NCBI GenBank assembly: GCA_965224815.1
Contig: CBDDAF010000003.1
Location: 1,674,001-1,738,000, forward strand
Direction of reading: 5' to 3'
Origin: CAYPEL01 sp036479985
GTDB taxonomy: Bacteria; Pseudomonadota; Gammaproteobacteria; DSM-19610
Length of the DNA: 64,000 nucleotides
This document shows positions 35,938-43,529 of the stretch, piece after piece (the stretch's first letter is position 1; each line of letters begins with the position of its first letter). The notes under the pieces were generated by a model. It saw nothing but the letters and a program-made list of their open reading frames with translations, was not told where the DNA came from and made no database searches. Position numbers and translations under genes: made by a program.

Positions 35938-37371
35938 CTACCGTTGTTTCGCCAGAACCCCTTTCATATAATCTTCAGACTGAAAGTTTTTTGCACTGGC
36001 CATGAGGCCAATCAAGAACCAAAGCAATGCATTTGGAGAAAAAGCCATCGTCATTGGCTCCCAATATATTATAAAAGAATAAGTGATAATAGAACCCGCC
36101 ATAGCAAGACCGAATTGCTGTAGTTGATTATCGTACGAGTCCATCAAACTTTTACTTAATCTGTATCCAGAAACCAAAAATACACAAAATGCTATAAATC
36201 CTAAAAATCCTGTTTCTGCCAAAACCAGTAAATATGTGTTATGTACAGTATAAAGCCAGCCTTTCCCAAGCTCATCAGATAAATATCCTTTGAACAAATG
36301 AGGATAAGAACCTGGGCCTGTACCGAGAAGAGGGTTCGCCTTTACAACTTCCCAGGCAATCATATTAAGCCGCATTCTTTCGTCAAAAGCCGAAGATAAT
36401 GGGTTACCTGTTCGGTATGTATCAACAAACACTGCAATTGCAGGGGCCAACACTAAAACGGTGACAATACTGATCGCACCTACTATTAACCAACTTTTTG
36501 AGAGCAAGTGTCTGCGATGGCCAAGAATAAGCAGGCAGACAAACCCAAGCGCCAATCCTCCCCAGGCACCTCGCCTCAAGGTCAGCACAAATGCAATTAT
36601 CGAAATCGTGATAATAATCAACCAAAATAAACGCTTCTTTGGCGCTTCATTGATTGACATAAGTTTGGCCGTAACCAGCATTATGAGTGGAGAAACAAAG
36701 GCCGCATAAATAGACGAGTTTGCACCAACAGTACCGCCAGCCCTTACACCTTTGTCATAAACTTCACCTGTCAATGTAAATGTAACACCCAAATATGCCT
36801 GCACATAGAAAACCAGACTCTGCATTACCAGCACAGCAATTAACAGTGATGTAATTTCACTTAAATTCTTTTTAGAATTAACACAATTCAATCCAACCAG
36901 ATAGAACACATAAAATTGAAATAGTGTCCACAAACTGATCAACCCAACAAAACGCTCTGAAGTAAATAACAGCGATAAAACTGACGTGGAAAATATTAAC
37001 AATATTGGCAGAGAAAATTCGCCACCAAACCGGAACTTCTTTTGCTTCGAGAAACGCCCTGATAAATTATAATAGCCCAACAGCATTAGCCCCGAAACAA
37101 ATGCAAAGGGAAACTCTATCCCGCCAGTATTAGAGTGCCCATGCAGTATTCTGAAGGAGACATAAACCTGCAGGCTAAATATAAACAACACCCAAAAATA
37201 TCGCTCCCTGTTTTGTATAACCATAACTGAAAGAAAAAAAACAATAGCTAAAAAAGCTGCGAGCACCCATTTCAATTCCAATTCAACAATTAGTAAAACA
37301 GCAATACCTGCCATCGCTCCAAGCATAATTGCGAAAAGCATTGAAATATTGGTAGATACTGATCTATACAT
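35938..37371 (-). CDS. O-antigen ligase/polymerase (Wzy-type) membrane protein
   Basis: A 477-residue polytopic membrane protein of the O-antigen ligase/Wzy family, with about 12 hydrophobic segments. The large periplasmic loop contains the family-typical stretch NPLLGTGPGSYPHLF near residue 345 followed by VHNTYLLVLAETG. In this locus it most likely polymerises repeat units after the flippase. It could instead be a ligase; sequence alone does not separate the two. Confidence 0.88.
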   Translation of the reverse strand: MYRSVSTNISMLFAIMLGAMAGIAVLLIVELELKWVLAAFLAIVFFLSVMVIQNRERYFWVLFIFSLQVYVSFRILHGHSNTGGIEFPFAFVSGLMLLGYYNLSGRFSKQKKFRFGGEFSLPILLIFSTSVLSLLFTSERFVGLISLWTLFQFYVFYLVGLNCVNSKKNLSEITSLLIAVLVMQSLVFYVQAYLGVTFTLTGEVYDKGVRAGGTVGANSSIYAAFVSPLIMLVTAKLMSINEAPKKRLFWLIIITISIIAFVLTLRRGAWGGLALGFVCLLILGHRRHLLSKSWLIVGAISIVTVLVLAPAIAVFVDTYRTGNPLSSAFDERMRLNMIAWEVVKANPLLGTGPGSYPHLFKGYLSDELGKGWLYTVHNTYLLVLAETGFLGFIAFCVFLVSGYRLSKSLMDSYDNQLQQFGLAMAGSIITYSFIIYWEPMTMAFSPNALLWFLIGLMASAKNFQSEDYMKGVLAKQR

Positions 37372-37383
37372 TTAGAAATTACA

Positions 37384-38889
37384 CTAGTCTCTAATAAATT
37401 TCATAAAGCCATACTTGTTAGCCAGCTTATCAAGCTTTAAAAACATAATTTCTGACTTCGAAAAAAATCCAGTTCGCACCAGAATCAATATATAGAAAAA
37501 CGGCGCTATACAAACCGCAAAGAATACACTCAGCTTCATCCCTGCCCACAATACGAACGCCAATACTATAGATGCAAAAACAACTGGAGCAGGAACCGAC
37601 AATTTTGGAACAATTTCAGGTAAGTAATTTCTTATATAAAACCCCTGAAACACAGAATAAATAACGATTGAACAAAAGGTTGCGACAGCAGCACCAAGAT
37701 ACCCATATCGCGGTATCAGCACTAAATTCATGAGTATATTTAATAGCGCCATTATAATATTAATTATTAAATCAATATTTTGGCGGTCAGCCGCAAAGAG
37801 TAGGTATGCGTTGTATCTAACAACACCATACGGCACCAATGCCCATACAAGCACAGAAACAGTAATCGCTGCAGACTGAAATTCAGTGCCAAACAACAAT
37901 ATAAGCGCATCCTTACCTATAAAAGTCAATCCAACAGCAATTGGCAAAGTCAACGCAAACAGATAACGAATAGCAATCCTACCCAACTTGACAAGTTGAC
38001 CTTGATCCTGCCGCATTAACCGTGTCATTTGCGGATACAACGCCAATGACATACTGGCTGGCACCAACAAGGCAAAGTTAAACAAACGATATGCGGCACC
38101 ATACAGGCCAACATCTTCTAATGGCCGCATGCGGGACAACATTAAAATATCTATCCGCCAATAAAGCGTGGCAAAAATACCAATAAAAAGAAATGCTGGA
38201 CATAACTTAAGAAGCTTTCTGATCATTTTAAGATCAAAACTAAATTTCACTCTTATATTTTCTGACCTCAGTAATACTGCATTCAAAATGACTGCTGAAA
38301 TTCGTCCTGCCACCGCAACAATCATGACAGCCTCAAGCCCATATCCCATAAATAGCAAACTTACTCCGATACCAACTTTCAAGACATACTCAAGCATTGT
38401 TGAATATGCGATAAAATTCATTTTCTCGATCGCTACAGATGCACCCTCGAGAAAATTACCAATGGTACAGGGAAGAATAGCCAGGCTTAAAATCACAAGT
38501 ATCTGCTGTGTTTGTGCGTCGTAACCGAGAATTTTCCCGGATACGATCATAATTAGAATTAATAATACTGAGGCAATTGATCCCAATGTTATTGAGTTTG
38601 CCAGCATTTTTTCAAGTACAGGCCGGTTACGTGAGCCTTCACGTGTAATTACGGCATACAATCCCAACGGGCCAATCGTATTAAAAAGCTCCAGTAAACT
38701 ATAAGCTAGTGCATAACGACCAATCCCTTCGACCCCCAGCTTACGTGCCAACACGAGCATCAACAGGACTGAAAGCAGCGGTACGCCAACGCGTAGCAAT
38801 ATTAATATAACTGTATTTTTTGCGACTCTTTTTCCAGCAGCTTGATGAACGTTGTCGGTGCTAGAATCTTCTTCAATATGCTCAGGCAT
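37384..38889 (-). CDS. Wzx-type polysaccharide flippase
   Basis: A membrane protein of about 501 residues with some 14 hydrophobic helices, of the polysaccharide transporter family that flips lipid-linked repeat units. The N-terminal part has LARKLGVEGIGRYALAYS. The start at 38889 is preferred, since it overlaps the deacetylase stop by only eight bases; an alternative start at 38925 overlaps by 44. It is 12 bases from the wzy-like gene, giving a wzx-wzy pair. It is distinct from the flippase at 1938-3245. Confidence 0.9.
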   Translation of the reverse strand: MPEHIEEDSSTDNVHQAAGKRVAKNTVILILLRVGVPLLSVLLMLVLARKLGVEGIGRYALAYSLLELFNTIGPLGLYAVITREGSRNRPVLEKMLANSITLGSIASVLLILIMIVSGKILGYDAQTQQILVILSLAILPCTIGNFLEGASVAIEKMNFIAYSTMLEYVLKVGIGVSLLFMGYGLEAVMIVAVAGRISAVILNAVLLRSENIRVKFSFDLKMIRKLLKLCPAFLFIGIFATLYWRIDILMLSRMRPLEDVGLYGAAYRLFNFALLVPASMSLALYPQMTRLMRQDQGQLVKLGRIAIRYLFALTLPIAVGLTFIGKDALILLFGTEFQSAAITVSVLVWALVPYGVVRYNAYLLFAADRQNIDLIINIIMALLNILMNLVLIPRYGYLGAAVATFCSIVIYSVFQGFYIRNYLPEIVPKLSVPAPVVFASIVLAFVLWAGMKLSVFFAVCIAPFFYILILVRTGFFSKSEIMFLKLDKLANKYGFMKFIRD

Positions 38890-39757
38890 TGCGATTAGCC
38901 TGTAACCGCCAGAGCGTCTGATCAATTAATCGCCAGGCATCAAGCCCACCCTTTACAAGCGAACGGAATACCCAGATAGCTTCTCCACCTTCAACTTTCA
39001 CCCTGGGCAAATCATAGGGGTTGAGTTGTTTTTTAACTGCCCCATGTTGTGATGTAAATGCACAGATATACCCTGCCTCTTCCAGTATCCCGAATGTTTT
39101 GGTATTAAAGTCTGCTTTAGTTCCAAAAGGATATGCGAAAGAAGTGACTGGACGAGATAATTTACTCTCTAGAGCTTGCCTTGATAAAACAGCCTCTTCC
39201 ATAACCTCATTGTCGTCAAGCGTACCGAGTGAGCGGTGTGTCCATGCATGTGAACCAATTACTACATTATTGTTCGCCAGGTCTATGACTTCTTCCCAAT
39301 CCATATAGGGCTCGGGTTGGCCCGCAGACAAACTGCTCATTAGCCCCGTATCCTGTATCAGGCTTGGCGTTACAAAAGCTACTGCTGGTATGGCGTACTT
39401 CTTGAGAACAGGCAATGCAATTTTATACAAGCTTTGAAAACCATCATCTACTGTCACCAGAACTGCTTCTTTCGAGAGTCTCAGCTCGCCTTTCAGATAT
39501 TTCTCAAAATCAGTAAATGAAATAGCCAGCTGATTCTTAGCTATATAAGCCATTTGTTGCTCAAAATGTTTAGCTGACACACAAAATGGATCGTATGGAG
39601 AGTCACCAAACCGGTGATACGTCAAAACCCGCACTCCTGGCTCCCTGGATAAATACCCAGCAAGCGCCAGAGACCCTGAGTACTTAGAGCCCAGCGCCAT
39701 ACTTTTTCTTGCGATTTTCTTACAGAACCAACGGAAAGGCGGTACATCGACAAACAT
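38882..39757 (-). CDS. Polysaccharide deacetylase (NodB/CE4 fold)
   Basis: A 291-residue NodB-type deacetylase. Motif 1 is VTVDDGFQS with Asp104-Asp105, and motif 2 is SHAWTH with metal-binding His170 and His174. These hold the Zn ion used to remove N- or O-acetyl groups from glycans. No clear signal peptide is seen, so a cytoplasmic lipid-linked substrate is possible. It is first in a coupled deacetylase-wzx-wzy gene run, divergent from the GT2 gene at 39993. Confidence 0.9.
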   Translation of the reverse strand: MFVDVPPFRWFCKKIARKSMALGSKYSGSLALAGYLSREPGVRVLTYHRFGDSPYDPFCVSAKHFEQQMAYIAKNQLAISFTDFEKYLKGELRLSKEAVLVTVDDGFQSLYKIALPVLKKYAIPAVAFVTPSLIQDTGLMSSLSAGQPEPYMDWEEVIDLANNNVVIGSHAWTHRSLGTLDDNEVMEEAVLSRQALESKLSRPVTSFAYPFGTKADFNTKTFGILEEAGYICAFTSQHGAVKKQLNPYDLPRVKVEGGEAIWVFRSLVKGGLDAWRLIDQTLWRLQANRNA

Positions 39758-39992
39758 CTTAATTCTTTCACTATTATTATAATTTTACGAATTTTACCCT
39801 ATGCGATACATTGATTCGAGTTTTACACCTGCATTAACCTTAGTTATCAGGTAATTATTTGATTTGACTGAAAATTGATCTCAGACAACTTCTGACTCAT
39901 AATGCTCACAAAAGCGCAGGATTCAGGGTCAAGCTGGCCTCCTATCTATATTTTCTGTTACGAATAAAGCATTCTAGCTGGATAACTACGTC

Positions 39993-41033
39993 GTGAAAGA
40001 TACCACTGAACACCTCTCCGTTGACTGGTCTGTGATTGTCATCGCCAGGAATGAGGAAAAATCGATTGCTGATTGCCTCCACTCTGTCGAAGAAGCCTTT
40101 TTAAAATACAGCCATGAAGTGATTTTTGTAGACTCCGCCTCAGAAGATAATACCGTGGAAATCGCCAGGCAGTTTCCTGTCAAAGTGATTCGCTTACCGG
40201 ATAGCCTGCCAAAAAGGCCGTCAATAGCCCGCGAAGCGGGTCGCCTACAAGCAAATGGCCGGTGGATTCTGTTTCTTGATGGCGATTGCACGCTGTCTTC
40301 AGATTGGCTTCCAAAAGCTGAACAGGCTCAACAGTCTGATGAAAAGTTAGCGGGAATAGCCGGTGAACGTGAGGGGGTTATTTTAACCGAGACAGACAAG
40401 AAGCCACATACCTGGAAACATGAATATCCTGCCAGTGATTATGAGTCCGCCAACTTTCTAGGTGGCAGTGCTGCCTATAAAAACAGCATGCTTAAAAAAG
40501 TTGGTGGTTTTAACCCCTTCTTGTATGCAAGCGAAGAAGAAGAGTTTGGCGCACGCATTCGTAAAGCCGGCTACACCCTAAAACGCTTACCCTTGATTAT
40601 GACTCGCCACCAAGTGAAGCACAGGCAGGAAACAATATCAGAAATTCTACGCCGAATTAAACGCGGATTTCCAATCGGAATGGGTCAAATTGTTCGCCAT
40701 GTACAACACTACCAACTACCCATTAAAGGCTCTCTCAACACCATTAGCCGACACCTTCAGTTTTGTGCGCTAATGGTATTTGGGTTAATTGCGTTCACAA
40801 CATCCATTGTAACCAGCAACTGGTTAATATTTTCAGGATGGCTATTTTTATTACTGACCATTTTTATTTTATTTAGTATAAAAACTCGCAGTATAACCAA
40901 GCCCGCTTATTATTTTTTTGAATGGGCTACAACAGGGCCTTTTGTTATATGGGGTTTGCTTAAAACACCACTGCAATGGTCTGACTTTGATAAACAGCTA
41001 TTAGAAATAAAAGCAGAAAATCCACCGATATAA
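39993..41033 (+). CDS. Glycosyltransferase family 2
   Basis: A 346-residue GT2 enzyme starting with GTG. The donor-binding VIVIARNEEKSI (14-25), DSASEDNT (47-54) and metal-binding DGD (96-98) motifs are clear. Two hydrophobic segments near the C-terminus (about 258-300) anchor it in the inner membrane. It is transcribed divergently from the deacetylase gene. Donor and acceptor are unknown. Confidence 0.88.
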   Translation: MKDTTEHLSVDWSVIVIARNEEKSIADCLHSVEEAFLKYSHEVIFVDSASEDNTVEIARQFPVKVIRLPDSLPKRPSIAREAGRLQANGRWILFLDGDCTLSSDWLPKAEQAQQSDEKLAGIAGEREGVILTETDKKPHTWKHEYPASDYESANFLGGSAAYKNSMLKKVGGFNPFLYASEEEEFGARIRKAGYTLKRLPLIMTRHQVKHRQETISEILRRIKRGFPIGMGQIVRHVQHYQLPIKGSLNTISRHLQFCALMVFGLIAFTTSIVTSNWLIFSGWLFLLLTIFILFSIKTRSITKPAYYFFEWATTGPFVIWGLLKTPLQWSDFDKQLLEIKAENPPI

Positions 41034-41544
41034 CAGGATGCCTGCTAATATTTTCACTTTTTAGTGACTCACTGATAAGCTGTTCATATGCCTGTACATT
41101 TACACATCCGCTATCAAAACAAACGTTGTATATAACTGCTCAGACTACCCGCTAAATAATTTCTAATTCCCCCCTTTATCTGTTTTTATTCGGCGACATA
41201 CCCAGTGTTGCCATTCATATAAAACTTTAAACCTTTCAATGACCTGCTGTTTTGGCGCGCATTTTGCGGAGACATGATCGTAGCAATATGAAAGACCGAT
41301 ATTGTTAATGCGAAACGAATTTTCCCAAGTATTTTTTTATTGATGCGTGACTGCGTTCTCAGAATAGAAGTTTATTACCGCATTGCTTGCTGTAATTATT
41401 TTAAATCTGAGCAATGCGTAACAAACCTCAAGGAGGAAACTAACGATAAAGATTAAGTACATGGCGTTTGCCATGCATCTATCTACCAGATAGAAAACCC
41501 TGGTTAGTAGCTAGTGTAACTGTATGTTGTAAGGGTAATATTTT
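41034..41544. other. Long leader region before a secreted beta-helix gene
   Basis: No gene is seen. The stretch holds a sigma-54-type promoter candidate (41253-41268) and a leader of about 265 bases before the beta-helix gene. That leader has a perfect Shine-Dalgarno-like AAGGAGG near 41430 that is not followed by an ATG at normal distance. No known riboswitch was recognised. Confidence 0.5.
41253..41268 (+). promoter_or_regulatory. Sigma-54 (RpoN) promoter candidate
   Basis: TGGCGC-N5-TTGC matches the -24/-12 consensus TGGCAC-N5-TTGC at nine of ten fixed positions, with GG and GC exactly 10 bases apart. Transcription would start near 41280, about 265 bases before the beta-helix gene at 41545. 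Confidence 0.6.
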
Positions 41545-43389
41545 ATGAAGTACGTGATCGATAAAATTATAAGATTGTCTGGAATTATTACATTATCTGC
41601 ATTAATAGTATCAATAAACTTAAAAACCAGTCATGCAGATGAAGGCAGTAATACGAGCGTTACAACCGGGCCTTCCTGTTCTTATGACGAAAGCACCTTA
41701 GATAAGAAAGACACCGCAGTAAAAATCGTCGAAGCCACAACTTTTAAACATTTTGACAATCTCTATCCTGATACTGAAAAAGTTTCCATTCCTGAACAGG
41801 ATGATAATAGTCAATTGGTAACTACAGAGAAACGCGTGCCTGAAAGTAATGCTTCATCAAAAATATTGATTTCCAGCGGGACTACTTATTACGTTTCTAC
41901 CGAAGGTAACGACGAATCTTCTGGCACAGAAAAACAACCGTGGCGCAGCATCCAAAAAGCTGCTGAACTGCTTGTAGCAGGCGATACCGTAGTAGTGTTG
42001 CCAGGCCTTTATAATGAATTGATTAGTCCTCACAACAGCGGCACAAAATCAGCACCCGTTACTTTTTACGGTTATGGAGCTGTTATAGACGGTGCTGGAC
42101 TTGGAGATACTCCCTTGTTTACTGTGAATGGTAAAAGCCATATCCATATTGAAGGCTTTGAGATACGAAATTCAGATCATGAAGGAATTTTGGTTACGAG
42201 TAATAACGCTGGTGAAGCAATCGGTATTACGATTGATAACGTTACTGTCCATGACATAAAAAGAAGCGGCATTATGGTTTCAGGTAACAAGCAACCTAGC
42301 TATACACGAATCACCAATTCTACCGTTTATAACACTCAACTAGCAGGGATAGTACTTTGGCAGAATTATGGCGGGCATTTTCTGATAGAAGGCAATGAAG
42401 TGTATGACTGGAAAGGCATTAACAACTGGGATGGTATCGAGGTTGTGGATTCACCTTACACTGTCGTTCGAAATAACACTGTACATGACGGTGGAGGTGA
42501 ACTTGCTGGAGCCGACTATATAGATGTAGGTGGAGATCAAACGTTAGCGGTATCACATACCCATCATGTGTTAGTCGAGAACAACCTGATATATAAAAGT
42601 TCCGGGCCCGGCGCACTAAAATTCAATAATCGCCCAAAATACACAATTATGCGGTATAACCGATCCAGAAATGTTCCCATGGTTTTCTACGAACAACCAC
42701 ACGCGCATGTCACCGTATACCACAACACAGTTATTGAAACGGACAGGCATCCTTTGCAATTATGGAACAAAGACATATCTGATGTGTCATTTGGTGGGAT
42801 CATTTTAAAAAACAACATATTCGCGTTCGGTGGTAAAGGTCTACAGCATGGCCCTCAGAAAGTGGATGGGTCAGTTAATGCCATATTAATGGAAAACAAC
42901 CTGTACCGGCCAACTGCTTCATGGGGCTGGGCAAACAACAATTCTGATTCAGATTATTACAGCGTTGAAAATAGCGAAGCTGAATATCAACGCTGGCGAA
43001 AAGAGACGGGGCAGGAACCCGACAACCTTGGCATACGCACCATGTTAACCAAAGGTGAAATATTTACCGATACAGACAACCTGAATTTTAAACTAGTCCC
43101 TTCCAGTCCAGGAGTTAATCAGGCTACGGCACTCACTCATGTTCAAGGATTTGGAGTTGGGAAGGTTCTTACACTTGAAAATTCTGATTATTTCTTCGAT
43201 GGCTACAATGGGCTGACCCAAGGCGACCTGATTGAAGTCGGCCAGCAGGTCGCACGTATTCTCAACATTAATGAACAGAGCCATGAAATAACGATTGACC
43301 GTGAAATAGGTTGGAATGACGGCGATCCTGTCTATTTAGCAGGAAAATTGGGGGCTGCACCTGATATTGGTGCAGTTGAAAGTTTCTAG
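41545..43389 (+). CDS. Secreted right-handed parallel beta-helix protein
   Basis: A 614-residue exported protein. After a signal peptide (about 1-31, ending SHA) and a linker of about 80 residues, the beta-helix begins at TYYVSTEGNDESSG (near 113) with the DUF1565-like GTEKQPWRSIQKAA and continues with N-rich coils (for example VRNNTVHDGG, VENNLIYKSS) to about 600. This fold is shared by polysaccharide lyases, C5-epimerases and binding proteins; catalytic residues could not be assigned. A sigma-54-type promoter candidate lies upstream. It sits in an exopolysaccharide locus, so it probably modifies or binds the polymer. It converges on the next beta-helix gene. Confidence 0.8.
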   Translation: MKYVIDKIIRLSGIITLSALIVSINLKTSHADEGSNTSVTTGPSCSYDESTLDKKDTAVKIVEATTFKHFDNLYPDTEKVSIPEQDDNSQLVTTEKRVPESNASSKILISSGTTYYVSTEGNDESSGTEKQPWRSIQKAAELLVAGDTVVVLPGLYNELISPHNSGTKSAPVTFYGYGAVIDGAGLGDTPLFTVNGKSHIHIEGFEIRNSDHEGILVTSNNAGEAIGITIDNVTVHDIKRSGIMVSGNKQPSYTRITNSTVYNTQLAGIVLWQNYGGHFLIEGNEVYDWKGINNWDGIEVVDSPYTVVRNNTVHDGGGELAGADYIDVGGDQTLAVSHTHHVLVENNLIYKSSGPGALKFNNRPKYTIMRYNRSRNVPMVFYEQPHAHVTVYHNTVIETDRHPLQLWNKDISDVSFGGIILKNNIFAFGGKGLQHGPQKVDGSVNAILMENNLYRPTASWGWANNNSDSDYYSVENSEAEYQRWRKETGQEPDNLGIRTMLTKGEIFTDTDNLNFKLVPSSPGVNQATALTHVQGFGVGKVLTLENSDYFFDGYNGLTQGDLIEVGQQVARILNINEQSHEITIDREIGWNDGDPVYLAGKLGAAPDIGAVESF

Positions 43390-43401
43390 TCCCCAAATAC
43401 T

Positions 43402-43456
43402 CAGAACGCTTGTTGTTTTCTATCACCTTGGCCATTTCAGCAACACGAATATTACT
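43402..43456 (-). pseudogene. Fragment of a nucleotide-sugar dehydrogenase gene
   Basis: On the minus strand this 55-base piece reads SNIRVAEMAKVIEN, matching SNIRVAEAAKVIEN of the intact dehydrogenase at 53550-54827, then diverges. Nothing else of the gene remains on either side. It lies between two convergent beta-helix genes and marks an old rearrangement. Confidence 0.6.
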
Positions 43457-43529
43457 AGTGATAACCCATACTACTGCTGCCCGCTAACGGACCAGTTTCG
43501 ACTTAATGATGCATATATAGTTGGAGCGT

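Noticed and set aside
41034..41544. Possible cyclic-di-GMP or other riboswitch in the long leader
   Set aside because: No conserved core of a known riboswitch class could be found by eye.
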